In this document: in pieces, positions 33,177 through 42,309 of the stretch
How the letters are laid out: each line of letters opens with the position of its first letter
Numbering within the stretch: the stretch's first letter is position 1
Assembly (NCBI RefSeq): GCF_003182485.1
Contig: NZ_QGTX01000001.1
Location: 1,756,001-1,820,000, forward strand
Origin: Geodermatophilus normandii
Lineage (GTDB): Bacteria; Actinomycetota; Actinomycetes; Mycobacteriales; Geodermatophilaceae
Direction of reading: 5' to 3'
Length of the DNA: 64,000 nt
Notes under the pieces: generated by a model
What the model saw: only the letters and a program-made list of their open reading frames with translations
Database searches by the model: none
Told to the model about the DNA's origin: nothing
Translations under genes and position numbers: made by a program

Positions 33177-34526
33177 TCAGCCGTCAGCGGAACGCCTGGG
33201 CAGCCCCGGGGCGCCGGGCGTGTCGGGGCCGCGCTGGTAGACGTCGGGGATGCCGTCCTCGTCGGCGTCGACCGCCTCCAGGGCCTCGATCCGCCGGTAG
33301 CGGCGGTTGCGCAGCCGCAGCACGATCGTCGCGAGCAGTGCCGAGACGACCGTGCCGACCAGGACGCCGACCTTGACGTGGTCGTCGCGCTCGCTGCCCA
33401 CCCCGAAGGCCAGCTCGCCGATGAGCAGCGACACGGTGAACCCGATCCCGCCGAGCAGCGCCATGCCGACCAGGTCGGGCCAGCCCAACTCGTCGGCGAA
33501 CTCCGCGCGGGTGAACCGGGTGACCAGCCAGGTCGCCGCGACGATGCCGGCGACCTTGCCGACGACGAGCCCGGCGACGATGCCGAGGGCCACCCGGTCG
33601 CCCAGGGACTCCACGAGCCCGGAGAACCCGCCGACGGTCACGCCGGCGGCGAAGAAGGCGAACACCGGCACCGCGATGCCCGCCGAGAGCGGCCGGAACC
33701 GGTGCTCGAGGTGCTCGGCGAGCCCGGGACCGGCGTCCGGGCCGCCGGCTGCCTCGCTGCGCACCACCGGGACGGTGAACGCCAGCAGCACCCCGGCGAC
33801 GGTGGCGTGCACGCCGGACTCGTGCACGAGGACCCAGGTGAGCAGCGCCAGCGGCAGCAGCAGCCACCACGAGCGGACCCGCTTCTGCACGAGGAACCCG
33901 AACACCGCCAGCGGCACGAGTGCCAGCGCCAGCCACCCGGCCGCCAGCGACGACGTGTAGAAGAGCGCGATGATCGTGATGGCCAGCAGGTCGTCGACGA
34001 CGGCGAGGGTGAGCAGGAACGTCCGCAGCGCGCTGGGCAGGTGCGTGCTGATCACCGCGAGGACGGCGAGGGCGAAGGCGATGTCGGTGGCCGTGGGGAT
34101 GGCCCAGCCGCTCAGGGCGCCGTCGCCGCCGAGGTTGACCAGGACGTAGACCAGCGCCGGCACCGCCATGCCGCCGACCGCCGCCGCCACGGGCAGGACG
34201 GCGCGGCGCGGGTCGCGCAGGTCGCCGGCCACGAACTCCCGCTTGAGCTCCAGACCCGCGACGAAGAAGAAGACCGCCAGCAGCCCGTCCGCGGCCCAGG
34301 TTCCCAGGGTGAGGTCCAGGTGGAGCGAGGCGGGGCCCATCCGGGTGTCCCGCAGGGCCTCGTAGGCCGCCGACCACGGCGAGTTCGCCCAGACGAGGGC
34401 GATCACCGTGCCGACGAGGAGCAGGACTCCGCCGACGGTCTCCTCGCGCAGGACGGCGGCGATGCGGCTGGCCTCGGTCCACGAGCCGCGGGCGAAGACG
34501 CGGGTGGAGCCGTGCGGTGCGTTCAT
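33177..34526 (-). CDS. nhaA: Na+/H+ antiporter NhaA
   Basis: 449 residues, ATG 34526 with GGGAG seven bases upstream. Around eleven to twelve helices; the ion-binding aspartates lie in [17 protein letters not shown] and the preceding discontinuous helix is [17 protein letters not shown]. Full NhaA length plus a C-terminal acidic tail with [15 protein letters not shown], a D-x-D-x-D-G calcium-loop-like motif not typical of NhaA. Exchanges Na+ for protons to regulate pH and sodium. Monocistronic by layout. Confidence 0.95.
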   Translation of the reverse strand: MNAPHGSTRVFARGSWTEASRIAAVLREETVGGVLLLVGTVIALVWANSPWSAAYEALRDTRMGPASLHLDLTLGTWAADGLLAVFFFVAGLELKREFVAGDLRDPRRAVLPVAAAVGGMAVPALVYVLVNLGGDGALSGWAIPTATDIAFALAVLAVISTHLPSALRTFLLTLAVVDDLLAITIIALFYTSSLAAGWLALALVPLAVFGFLVQKRVRSWWLLLPLALLTWVLVHESGVHATVAGVLLAFTVPVVRSEAAGGPDAGPGLAEHLEHRFRPLSAGIAVPVFAFFAAGVTVGGFSGLVESLGDRVALGIVAGLVVGKVAGIVAATWLVTRFTRAEFADELGWPDLVGMALLGGIGFTVSLLIGELAFGVGSERDDHVKVGVLVGTVVSALLATIVLRLRNRRYRRIEALEAVDADEDGIPDVYQRGPDTPGAPGLPRRSADG

Positions 34527-34655
34527 GGGACAGCTCCCGGGTGGTGGGTCGGGTCGGACACCGCCGACCAGACTTCCCGGCACACCTGTGACGACCCTAG
34601 CGGGCGGCCTCCGTCGTCGCCGTCCGCGAGGGGCCCGGTCCGTAGAGTGGGCGCC

Positions 34656-36023
34656 GTGGACCCCCGCCCGGCACCGCCCCCGCGGGAGCGGTCCCTCCGT
34701 CTCGCGGAGCTGGCCGGCCGCCGCGTCGGGGTCTGGGGCCACGGGCGCGAGGGGCGCGCCGCCGTCTCGGCGGCGCTGGCGGCCGGTGCCGCGTCGGTCC
34801 TGGTGGCCGACAGCCGCCCCGTGGACCCGGCGGCGCTGCCGGAGGGCGTGACCGCCACCCCCGACGTCGCCGACCTGGCCGGCTGTGACGTCGTGTTCCG
34901 CTCCCCGGGCATCAGCCCCTACCGCGAGGACGCGCGGACGCTGGCCGACCGCACGCTCGTGACCACCGGCACCGGCGTCGCGCTGGCCGAGGCCGCCGCG
35001 CGGGCGGTCCCGGTCCTGTGCGTCACGGGCACGAAGGGCAAGAGCACCACCAGCGCGCTGGCCGCCGCCGTCCTCACCGCCGCCGGACGCCCGGCCGTGC
35101 ACGCCGGCAACATCGGCACGCCGCTGCTCGACGTGCTCGGCGAGGTGGGCGACCGGACGCTCGTCGTCGAGGTGTCGAGCTACCAGGCCGCGGCCGTGCC
35201 GGACTTCGCCGGCAGGGGCGCGCTCACCTCGCTGGCGCCGGAGCACCTGGACTGGCACGGGTCGGCGGAGACGTACTACCGCGACAAGCTGCGGGTCTTC
35301 TCCTCCTGCCCGCAGCGGTCGGTCGTCGTCAGCGCCCAGGCCCGGCCGATCGCCGAGCAGCACCTCGACGCCGCCCAGCTCGTCGACCCCGCCGAGGTGC
35401 TGCCCGCCGGCCTCGCCGCGCGCGTGCAGCCGCTCCACCTGCCGGGCGCGCACAACCGCAGCAACGTCGAGGTGGCACTGGCCGCCTGCGCGCTGCTGGG
35501 GCTGGACCTCGCCGCCCGCGCCGACGACGTCACCGCCGCCGTCGCGGCCTTCCGCGCGCTGCCGCACCGGCTCTCGCCGGTCGCCACGCTCGGCGGCGTC
35601 ACGTTCGTCGACGACACGCTGAGCACGACGCCGGTCTCGGTGCTGGCCGCCCTCGACGCGCTGGCCGGCCGCCCGGTCACGCTCATCGCCGGCGGCCAGG
35701 ACCGGGGCCTGGACTACACGGGGCTGGCCGCGGCGTTGGTGTCCCGTCGGGAGGAGGTCGCCCTGGTGACCGTCCCCGACACCGGGACCCGGCTGGCCGA
35801 CGACGTCCGCCGGGAGGCAGCCGGTGCCGCCGTGCGCCTGACCGAGACGGAGTCGCTGGCCGAGGCGGTCGCGGCGGCGATCGCGGGCACCGCACCCGGC
35901 GGCGTCGTGCTGCTCTCGCCCGGCGCCCCGAGCTACAACCGCTTCCGCGACTACGAGGAGTTGGCAGCCACCTATGAGCAGATCCTCGTCGACGCCGGCG
36001 CCGAGCGTGTCGGGCCGGCCTGA
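34656..36023 (+). CDS. murD2: UDP-MurNAc-L-Ala:L-glutamate ligase, MurD2-like
   Basis: 455 residues. A Mur-ligase fold with the P-loop [38 protein letters not shown] and the late [11 protein letters not shown]; overall nearest to MurD. It overlaps a murL gene, so it is best read as MurD2, which adds L-Glu rather than D-Glu to UDP-MurNAc-L-Ala. GTG 34656 is preceded by TAGAGT with a 7-nt gap (leaderless pattern). A canonical murD is expected in the division gene cluster elsewhere. The specificity is inferred from the neighbour. Confidence 0.85.
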   Translation: MDPRPAPPPRERSLRLAELAGRRVGVWGHGREGRAAVSAALAAGAASVLVADSRPVDPAALPEGVTATPDVADLAGCDVVFRSPGISPYREDARTLADRTLVTTGTGVALAEAAARAVPVLCVTGTKGKSTTSALAAAVLTAAGRPAVHAGNIGTPLLDVLGEVGDRTLVVEVSSYQAAAVPDFAGRGALTSLAPEHLDWHGSAETYYRDKLRVFSSCPQRSVVVSAQARPIAEQHLDAAQLVDPAEVLPAGLAARVQPLHLPGAHNRSNVEVALAACALLGLDLAARADDVTAAVAAFRALPHRLSPVATLGGVTFVDDTLSTTPVSVLAALDALAGRPVTLIAGGQDRGLDYTGLAAALVSRREEVALVTVPDTGTRLADDVRREAAGAAVRLTETESLAEAVAAAIAGTAPGGVVLLSPGAPSYNRFRDYEELAATYEQILVDAGAERVGPA

Positions 36024-37335
36024 CGTCGGCGCCTTCGTCGTCGCCGGCCGCTCCCTGGACCGCTCGACCGGCGAGGCGGCCTTCACCTACCGGCTCGGCG
36101 ACGACGAGTTCACCGAGCGGCTCGCCCTCGACCCGGCGCTGCTGACCGGCCCGGTCCCGGCGCAGCTCGACGCCGCGCTGGACCTCGTGCACCTGGTCAC
36201 GGGCACCAGCTACTACAAGCTCGCCGCGCCCGGCCGCGTCACCGTGGAGCGGCCGGTCACCGCCGCGCAGCTCGCCGTCGCCCGGGCCGCCTACACGCAC
36301 GGGCTCGGCGAGTTCGCCGCGGTCAACCGCCTGCCCGTGCCGCACCGCGTCGAGTTCGACGTCGAGGTGCGCGAGCCGGGCCCGGCGCCTGCCGGCGGCA
36401 CGCGGGGGGCGCTGCTGCCGGTGGGCGGCGGCAAGGATTCCGCGCTGGCGCTCGTCGTCATCCCCGACGGCACGGCGCTGGCGGTCAACCCCACCGGCGC
36501 CCAGCGCGACGTCGCCCGCGCGGCCGGCGTCCCGCTGGTCGAGGTGCGACGCAGGCTCGACCCGCTGCTCGCCGAGCGGACGGCGCAGGGCGGCCTGAAC
36601 GGGCACGTGCCGGTGACCGCGATCAACTCCTCGATCGCCACGCTGGTCGCCGTCCTCGGCGGCTACGACCCGGTGGTGTTCGCCAACGAGCGCTCGGCCG
36701 ACGAGGAGACCCTCACCGTCGACGGCGCCGGCGTGAACCACCAGTACTCGAAGTCCTACGAGTTCGAGCGGTTCTTCGCCGCGGCCGCCGCCGAGGTGGG
36801 CACCGGGTACTTCAGCCTCACCCGGCAGCTGTCGGAGCTGGCCACGGTGGCCGCCGTCGCCGCGCTGCCGCTGCGGGCGGACATCCTCAGCTGCAACCGC
36901 TCCTACACCCAGCGCCACCTGGGCGGGCAGGCCGAGCAGCGCTGGTGCCTGCACTGCGACAAGTGCCTGTTCACCTTCCTCTGCTTCGCCGTCTTCCTGA
37001 CGCCGGCCGAGGCGCAGGGGATGTTCGGCGGCAACCCGCTGGCCGACCCCTCGCTGGCCGACGGGTTCCGGAAGCTGTGGGCGACGGAGAAGCCGTTCGA
37101 CTGCGTGGGTGAGCGTGCCGAGAGCGCGGCGGCGATGGCCCACCTGGCGGCCAGCCGGTCGTGGGGCGACGCCGCGGTGGTGCGGGAGCTGGGCGCCGAG
37201 GCCGCGGCCGCGGCGGAGGTGACCGGCGCGACCGTCGCGCGGTTCCTCCCGCCGCGCGGCGAGCACGCCATCCCCGAGCGCCACCTCCAGTCCCTGCAGC
37301 GGGTGCTGGCCGGCGCCCGCAGCGCCGTCGCCTAG
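36007..37335 (+). CDS. murL: UDP-MurNAc-L-Ala-L-Glu epimerase MurL
   Basis: 442 residues from GTG 36007 (17-bp overlap with murD2); ATG 35974 in the same frame is an alternative. The PP-loop-like [15 protein letters not shown], the segment [23 protein letters not shown] (described here by its ends NERSADE and NHQYSK) and the cysteine pair RWCLHCDKC match MurL, the ATP-dependent enzyme that converts the terminal L-Glu to D-Glu. With MurD2 it provides D-glutamate for peptidoglycan without glutamate racemase. The pair was first characterised in Xanthomonas and is known in some actinobacteria. Confidence 0.88.
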   Translation: MSGRPDVGAFVVAGRSLDRSTGEAAFTYRLGDDEFTERLALDPALLTGPVPAQLDAALDLVHLVTGTSYYKLAAPGRVTVERPVTAAQLAVARAAYTHGLGEFAAVNRLPVPHRVEFDVEVREPGPAPAGGTRGALLPVGGGKDSALALVVIPDGTALAVNPTGAQRDVARAAGVPLVEVRRRLDPLLAERTAQGGLNGHVPVTAINSSIATLVAVLGGYDPVVFANERSADEETLTVDGAGVNHQYSKSYEFERFFAAAAAEVGTGYFSLTRQLSELATVAAVAALPLRADILSCNRSYTQRHLGGQAEQRWCLHCDKCLFTFLCFAVFLTPAEAQGMFGGNPLADPSLADGFRKLWATEKPFDCVGERAESAAAMAHLAASRSWGDAAVVRELGAEAAAAAEVTGATVARFLPPRGEHAIPERHLQSLQRVLAGARSAVA

Positions 37336-37371
37336 CGGCCCCTCCCGGGGGCCGCAACTAGGCTCGGCCGG

Positions 37372-37827
37372 GTGACGACCGAGCAGGGGCCGGCCCCGCT
37401 GGCCGAGCGTCTCCGGGCCCGGGGCCTGCGGCTGACGCCGCAGCGCCAGCAGGTCCTGGCCGCCGTCGCCGAGCTCGACCACGCCACGCCGGAGGCCATC
37501 GGAGCCCGGCTGCGCGAGCAGGCCGGGCCCGGCGGCGCGGCGCCGGACACCTCGACCGTGTACCGCACGCTGGAGCTGCTCGAGCGCCTCGGCCTGGTAT
37601 GGCACACCCACCTGGGCAAGGGCGCGCCGGTCTACCACGCCTCCGAGCACCCGCACCTGCACGTCGTCTGCGCCTCCTGCGGGGAGATCTCCTCGGCCGA
37701 CCCGGCACTGCTGGAGGAGGCGGCGGAACGTCTGGCCGCCGACCTGGGTTTCACCCTCGACGTGGGGCACGTGGCGCTGTCGGGCACGTGCCGCCGGTGC
37801 CGGGACGCAGGGACACCGCAGGAGTGA
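37372..37827 (+). CDS. Fur-family metalloregulator
   Basis: 151 residues. The winged helix reads LRLTPQRQQVLAAVAELDHATPEAI and DTSTVYRTLELLERLGLVW; metal sites include HPHLHVVCASCGE and the C-terminal CRRCRD (two CxxC pairs for structural zinc). GTG 37372 has TAGGCT with a 7-nt gap (leaderless). Next to ygfZ it resembles the Streptomyces nur locus as I remember it, so nickel sensing is possible, but Fur, Zur and Nur cannot be told apart here. Confidence 0.9.
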   Translation: MTTEQGPAPLAERLRARGLRLTPQRQQVLAAVAELDHATPEAIGARLREQAGPGGAAPDTSTVYRTLELLERLGLVWHTHLGKGAPVYHASEHPHLHVVCASCGEISSADPALLEEAAERLAADLGFTLDVGHVALSGTCRRCRDAGTPQE

Positions 37828-37837
37828 CGGAGCAGAC

Positions 37838-38944
37838 ATGACCACCTCACCGCTGGCCGCACGACCGGGGGCCGTCGTCGCCGAGGGCACGACCGTCGCC
37901 GCCCACCACGGCGACCCCCTGCGCGAGCAGCGCCTGCTCGCCGAGGGGGCCGGGCTCGTCGACCGCAGCGACCGCGACGTGCTCACCGTCCCCGGCGCCG
38001 ACCGGCTGACCTGGCTGCACAGCCTGACCAGCCAGCACCTCGAGCGGCTCGCCGACGGCACCGGCACCGAGGCGCTGGTCCTCTCCCCGCACGGCCACGT
38101 CGAGCACCACCTGGTCCTCGCCGAGCTCGGCGGCACCACCTGGGCCGACGTCGAGCCGGGCACGGGCGCGGCGCTGCAGACCTTCCTCGACCGGATGCGG
38201 TTCATGCTCCGCGTCGAGCCCGCGCTGGTCACCGCCGACCGGGCGCTGCTGTCCCTCGTGGGCCCGCGCGCGCCGGAGGTGCTGGCCGCCGCCGGGCTGC
38301 CCGCGCCCGAGGCGCCGTACGCCGTCGCCGCACTGCCCGACGGCGGCTGGGTGCGCCGGATGCCGCCCCTCGGCGACGGCGGGGCGACCGCCTTCGACCT
38401 GCTCGTGCCCCGCGCCGACCTCGCCGACCGGGCCGACGCGCTCACCGCCGCCGGCGCCGGCTCCGCCGGGCTCGACGCCTACGAGGCCCTGCGCGTGGAG
38501 GCCCGCCGGCCGCGGCTCGGCGTCGACACCGACCACCGCACCATCCCCAACGAGCTGGAGTGGCTGACCAGCGCCGTCCACCTCGAGAAGGGCTGCTACC
38601 GCGGGCAGGAGACCGTGGCGCGGGTGCACAACCTCGGCCGCCCGCCGCGGCGGCTGGTCCTCCTGCACCTCGACGGCGTCAGCGAGGACCTCGCCGCCCC
38701 CGGCACGCCGGTGCTGTCCGGCGCCCGCGAGGTCGGCCGCACCGGCACGGTGGTGCGTCACCACGAGCTCGGCGTGGTCGCACTCGCGCTGGTCAAGCAG
38801 TCGGTGGCCCCCGACGCCGAGCTGACCGTGGGCGGCGCGCGGGCGTCCGTCGACCCCGACGACGCCCCCGCGGCGCTCGACGACACCCGGGCGGCGGCCC
38901 GCGACCGGGTCCGCGCGGTCCGGTCTGCCACCATCGGGCGGTGA
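37838..38944 (+). CDS. ygfZ: YgfZ-type folate-binding Fe-S cluster protein
   Basis: 368 residues of the aminomethyltransferase fold. The YgfZ signature KGCYRGQETVARVHN (about residues 249-263) is intact; the conserved cysteine is in that motif. YgfZ helps maintain certain iron-sulfur enzymes with tetrahydrofolate. It lies 10 bp after the Fur-family gene and overlaps rsiG by four bases (GTGA), so the three form one transcript. Confidence 0.93.
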   Translation: MTTSPLAARPGAVVAEGTTVAAHHGDPLREQRLLAEGAGLVDRSDRDVLTVPGADRLTWLHSLTSQHLERLADGTGTEALVLSPHGHVEHHLVLAELGGTTWADVEPGTGAALQTFLDRMRFMLRVEPALVTADRALLSLVGPRAPEVLAAAGLPAPEAPYAVAALPDGGWVRRMPPLGDGGATAFDLLVPRADLADRADALTAAGAGSAGLDAYEALRVEARRPRLGVDTDHRTIPNELEWLTSAVHLEKGCYRGQETVARVHNLGRPPRRLVLLHLDGVSEDLAAPGTPVLSGAREVGRTGTVVRHHELGVVALALVKQSVAPDAELTVGGARASVDPDDAPAALDDTRAAARDRVRAVRSATIGR

Positions 38945-39510
38945 CCTCCGTGAGTCCCTCCCCGACGCCCGCCGGCGGCGCGGCCGTCGACGCGCTGCTC
39001 GACCCCGGCTTCCTCGAGGGCGTGGAGTCCCGCTCCATGGGCGACGTGCGGGGGCTGCGGCGGCGCGCCGAGCAGGAGGAGGTCAACCTCTCCTACACCC
39101 GGCGGCTGCTGCAGGGCCGGCTGGACATCGTCCGCCGGGAGCTGCAGCGCCGGGCCGAGCACGACGGGCGCTCGCTGGTCGACCTGCTGCCGGAGATCCT
39201 GTCGGAGAAGGGCCGCGGCCCCGCGCACGGCCTGGGCCGGCACCAGACGGTGCAGCCGGCCGCGCCCGAGGTCTACGAGTCCTGGGTGCACGGCCTGACG
39301 CCCGACGTCGACCTGTCCGACGTCGCCGGCCTCCCCGACGCCGACCTCGAGCGGGCCGCCCGCGCCCTGGCCGCCGCCGAGGGGTCGCTGTCGGAGCGGC
39401 GCCGCGGCGTGCAGCAGGTGATGGACGCCCTCGCCGGGGAGCTGGCCAGCCGCTACCGCAGCGGCGAGGCCGACGTCGCCGCGCTCCTGGCCGACGAGGG
39501 CCGCCATTAG
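38941..39510 (+). CDS. rsiG: RsiG-type c-di-GMP-binding anti-sigma factor
   Basis: 189 residues, all alpha-helical. Two exact copies of the c-di-GMP-binding pattern E-x3-S-x2-R-x3-Q-x3-D are present: Glu47, Ser51, Arg54, Gln58, Asp62 and Glu147, Ser151, Arg154, Gln158, Asp162, 100 residues apart. In Streptomyces, RsiG with c-di-GMP sequesters the sigma factor WhiG. No WhiG/FliA-type sigma gene is in the window. In a non-streptomycete the target is probably a FliA/WhiG-like sigma controlling motility or development; that is inference. Translationally coupled to ygfZ. Confidence 0.88.
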   Translation: MTSVSPSPTPAGGAAVDALLDPGFLEGVESRSMGDVRGLRRRAEQEEVNLSYTRRLLQGRLDIVRRELQRRAEHDGRSLVDLLPEILSEKGRGPAHGLGRHQTVQPAAPEVYESWVHGLTPDVDLSDVAGLPDADLERAARALAAAEGSLSERRRGVQQVMDALAGELASRYRSGEADVAALLADEGRH

Positions 39511-39535
39511 CGGGTGGCCCGACGCGCCCGTCCTC

Positions 39536-40474
39536 GTGGAGGTCTGGCGCTCGGGGTTCCTGGAGTCCGTGCACCGGGGCGCGGTCGTCGTCCTGGGGCC
39601 CGACGGCGCCGTGCGCTGGTCGGCCGGCGACGTCGCCCGCCCGGTGTTGCCGCGCTCGTCGAACAAGCCGGTGCAGGCCACGGCCTACCTCGCCGCCGGC
39701 TGGCAGCCGCGCTCGGGCGAGGAGCTCGCCATCGCCGCCGGCTCGCACGCCGGCGAGGACGGCCACCGCGACGTCGCAGCCGGGATCCTCGACGCCGCCG
39801 GCCTCGGCCCCGACGCGCTGGGGTGCCCGGCCGCGCTGCCCGGGCACGAGCCGACCCGCGCCGCCTGGACGGTCGCCGGCCGCGCGCCCGAGCGGCTGGC
39901 CTTCAACTGCTCCGGCAAGCACGCGGCGATGCTGGCCGCCTGCGTCGCCGCGGGCTGGCCTCCCGGGGGCTACCTGGACCGCGACCACCCGCTGCAGCAG
40001 GCCATCGAGGCGCGGCTGGGCGAGGCCGCGGGGGAGCCGGTGGCCGCCGTCGTCGTCGACGGGTGCGGCGCGCCCCAGCACGGGCTGTCGCTCACCGGGC
40101 TCGCGCGCGGCCTGCGCTCGCTGGTCGACGCCGACCCCGGAAGCCCGGAGCGGGCCGTCGCCGACGCGATGCGCGCCCACCCCTGGTACGTCGCCGGCAC
40201 CGACCGCGACGACACGCTCCTGATGGAGACCGTCCCCGGCCTGCTGGTCAAGGGCGGGGCCGACGGCGTGCACGTCGCCGCGCTGCCCGGGCGCGGCGCG
40301 GTCGCCTACAAGCTCGACGACGGCGGGGACCGCGGGCGCGCGCCGGTGCTCGCCGCCGCGCTGCGCCGTCTCGGGGTCGACGCCGACGCGCTCGCCCGGT
40401 GGAGCGTCCTCCCCGTGACCGGCGGCGACGGCGTCGTCGGCGAGGTCCGGCCCTCGGCGGTCCTCACCGGCTGA
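39536..40474 (+). CDS. asparaginase (type II, PF06089-like)
   Basis: 312 residues from GTG 39536. The family pattern starts VEVWRSGFLESVHRG, then RSSNKPVQA, GSHAGED, FNCSGKHAAML, DGCGAPQHGLSL and LVKGGADGVHVAALP. Such proteins hydrolyse L-asparagine. The start is unclear: no ribosome site precedes the GTG, and homologues usually have about ten more residues, which would fit an ATT at 39506 overlapping the rsiG stop. Coupling to rsiG is likely in either case. Confidence 0.88.
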   Translation: MEVWRSGFLESVHRGAVVVLGPDGAVRWSAGDVARPVLPRSSNKPVQATAYLAAGWQPRSGEELAIAAGSHAGEDGHRDVAAGILDAAGLGPDALGCPAALPGHEPTRAAWTVAGRAPERLAFNCSGKHAAMLAACVAAGWPPGGYLDRDHPLQQAIEARLGEAAGEPVAAVVVDGCGAPQHGLSLTGLARGLRSLVDADPGSPERAVADAMRAHPWYVAGTDRDDTLLMETVPGLLVKGGADGVHVAALPGRGAVAYKLDDGGDRGRAPVLAAALRRLGVDADALARWSVLPVTGGDGVVGEVRPSAVLTG

Positions 40475-40514
40475 CCGGCGAGCGACACGCCGGGTGTGAG
40501 GGGTCTCACGGGCC

Positions 40515-40560
40515 GGTGCTAGCAGCCGCGCTTGCAACTGCTAGCACCCCTGGTTACCGT
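40515..40560 (+). promoter_or_regulatory. promoter with inverted-repeat operator for the XRE-hbhA operon
   Basis: Perfect 11-bp arms GGTGCTAGCAG (40515-40525) and CTGCTAGCACC (40538-40548) flank TTGCAA (40532-40537). That hexamer is 17 bp upstream of TACCGT (40555-40560), making a well-formed -35/-10 promoter with the operator embedded around -35. GTG 40567 begins 6 nt after the -10, so the mRNA is leaderless. The XRE protein encoded first in the operon is the natural binding candidate. Confidence 0.75.
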
Positions 40561-40566
40561 TGGGTA

Positions 40567-41100
40567 GTGCAGACCCCCGGCGAGTTCGTGAGCGGTCAGG
40601 TGAGGTCGGTCCGCGAGAAGGTGGACCTCCTCGCCGGCAGCGTCGCGGAGACCGTCGCGGCCGAGGCCCAGCAGGTCTCGGCGGTGCGCTCGCAGGTGGG
40701 GGAGTACATCCGGGAGCAGCGCAGCGCCGCCCGGGTGTCCCTGCGCGAGCTCGCCCGCACCGCGGGGGTGAGCAACCCCTACCTGTCCCAGGTGGAACGG
40801 GGGCTGCGCAAGCCGTCGGCGGAGATCCTCGCCGCCATCGCCCGGGGTCTGAAGATCTCCGCCGAGTCGCTCTACGAGCAGGCGGGGATCCTCGACCGGC
40901 GGGCCGGCAACCCCGACACGGTCGCGGCCATCCGGTCCGACGACCAGCTCTCCGAGCGGCACAAGGCCGTGCTGATCGAGCTGTACGAGACCTACGTCCG
41001 CGAGTTCGCGGCCACGAGCACCGCCGCGCGCCCCGCCCCGAGCACGACCCCGGGCGTCGCGCCCGGAACCGACCCGAACCCCTCCAAGGAGTCCGCATGA
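40567..41100 (+). CDS. XRE-family HTH regulator (Rv0474-like)
   Basis: 177 residues. The HTH is VSLRELARTAGVSNPYLSQVERGLRKPS (about 58-85, here given by ends VSLREL and RGLRKPS) with an N-terminal helical extension and a C-terminal Pro/Thr tail. It overlaps the hbhA-like gene by four bases (ATGA), the same order as Rv0474-Rv0475 in mycobacteria. Probably autoregulated through the inverted repeat just upstream. Confidence 0.88.
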   Translation: MQTPGEFVSGQVRSVREKVDLLAGSVAETVAAEAQQVSAVRSQVGEYIREQRSAARVSLRELARTAGVSNPYLSQVERGLRKPSAEILAAIARGLKISAESLYEQAGILDRRAGNPDTVAAIRSDDQLSERHKAVLIELYETYVREFAATSTAARPAPSTTPGVAPGTDPNPSKESA

Positions 41101-41831
41101 CCACCGCCACCACCCTGCTCGAGCAGGTCGCCGAGCGCGGCCGCCGTCCGCTCCTCGTCGCCGTCGGCGCCGGTGACCTCGCCGTCGAGCAGGCCCGCAC
41201 CGTCCTGGCCACGCTGCGCACCCGCGCCGAGGCCCTCCCGGGCGAGGCCCAGGTCCAGGTCGACCTGGCCGCCAAGGAGGCCCGCGCCCGCGCCGAGCAG
41301 GCCGTCGCCCAGGCCCGTGAGAACAGCCGCCAGCTGGCCGTCGCCGTCCGTCCCGACACGGTCGTGAGCACCGTCGCCGGTCTGGTCGAGCAGGCCCGCA
41401 CCCAGGCCACCGCCGCCGTCGAGCAGCTGGCCGAGCGCGGCGCCGACGTGCTGCAGGAGCTGCGTCGTCAGCCCGGCGTCCGCCGCTTCGTCGTCCGCGC
41501 CGAGCAGGCCGTCGACACCGTCGAGGACGTCGTCGAGGACGCCATCCAGGAGACCGCCGAGGCCGTGAACGAGGCCTCCAACGAGGTCACCTCGCTGGTC
41601 CAGAAGGCCGCCGGCAAGACCAGCAAGGCCGCCGTCAAGGCCGAGAAGGCCGTCGACCAGGCCGCCGAGCAGGCCAAGTCCGTGATCGAGGAGACCGCCG
41701 AGGCCGCCGACGAGGCGACCGCGAAGGCCGCCCGCAAGCCGGCCAAGCGCACCACCGCGGCCCGCGGCAAGGCCGCCACCGGCACCTCGACCCGCGTGTC
41801 GCGCGCCCGCACCACCAAGAGCACCGACTGA
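41097..41831 (+). CDS. HbhA-like heparin-binding / membrane-dynamics protein
   Basis: 244 residues, ATG 41097 with AAGGA upstream. A long coiled coil (about 15-190) of Ala/Glu/Arg heptads is followed by a Lys/Ala/Pro-rich tail (KAARKPAKRTTAARGKAATG), the architecture of mycobacterial HbhA (Rv0475). In pathogens HbhA binds heparan sulfate; in a probable environmental organism a structural or envelope role is more likely. AAG, GAG and GCC dominate, suggesting high expression. Translationally coupled to the XRE gene. Confidence 0.85.
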   Translation: MTTATTLLEQVAERGRRPLLVAVGAGDLAVEQARTVLATLRTRAEALPGEAQVQVDLAAKEARARAEQAVAQARENSRQLAVAVRPDTVVSTVAGLVEQARTQATAAVEQLAERGADVLQELRRQPGVRRFVVRAEQAVDTVEDVVEDAIQETAEAVNEASNEVTSLVQKAAGKTSKAAVKAEKAVDQAAEQAKSVIEETAEAADEATAKAARKPAKRTTAARGKAATGTSTRVSRARTTKSTD

Positions 41832-41894
41832 GCGAGGCCCCCCTCCTCCCCGCCCCGCGCACGCTCGGGCGGTGACCTGGAGGGGGCCACCGAC

Positions 41895-41931
41895 CAGGGC
41901 CCCGGAGCTGCACCAGCGCTCCGGGGCCCTG
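41895..41931 (+). terminator. hairpin terminator after hbhA-like gene
   Basis: Perfect 14-bp stem CAGGGCCCCGGAGC / GCTCCGGGGCCCTG with a nine-base loop, followed by TCCTGTCCT. Separates the XRE-hbhA operon from the DUF2516 gene. Confidence 0.8.
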
Positions 41932-41999
41932 TCCTGTCCTGGCACGTGGTCCCCGTCGAGGGGAGCCCGACGCCGTCCCCGGCGGGTACCCTCCCCGGC

Positions 42000-42284
42000 A
42001 TGGGGTTCGACTTCGCCCTCGTCGAGGGCCTGCGGCTGGTGATGCTCGCCGTCGCCGCCTGGGCGTTCGTCGACGCCGTGATCCGCCCGGCCGCCGGTTA
42101 CGTCGCCGTCGGCAAGCTCACCAAGCCGGCCTGGGCGGCGATCACCGCGCTGTCCGCCGTGATCCTGTACCTGCAGGGCCCGATGAGCTTCCTCGGGCTG
42201 CCCGCGGTGATCGCCACCGTGGTCTACCTGGTCGACGTGCGCCCCGCCGTCCGCGGGGTCCAGCGCGGCAACAACAGCTGGTGA
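42000..42284 (+). CDS. DUF2516 small membrane protein (Rv0476-like)
   Basis: 94 residues with three predicted helices (about 10-30, 40-60 and 62-80). The pattern FVDAVIRPAAGYVAVGKLTKPAW is typical of DUF2516. ATG 42000 is preceded by TACCCT with a 7-nt gap (leaderless pattern). Follows hbhA in mycobacteria too. Function unknown. Confidence 0.85.
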   Translation: MGFDFALVEGLRLVMLAVAAWAFVDAVIRPAAGYVAVGKLTKPAWAAITALSAVILYLQGPMSFLGLPAVIATVVYLVDVRPAVRGVQRGNNSW

Positions 42285-42309
42285 GCCGGCCCGCCGCGCG
42301 GGCGGCGGG

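Noticed and set aside
33012-34655. N-terminal extension of the murD2 frame over nhaA
   Set aside because: The extension is antisense to nhaA and low in motif content; the leaderless promoter at 34643-34648 marks the true start at 34656.
35974-36006. ATG 35974 as murL start
   Set aside because: It would overlap murD2 by 50 bp; GTG 36007 gives a shorter overlap and keeps the conserved [11 protein letters not shown] start. Not excluded.
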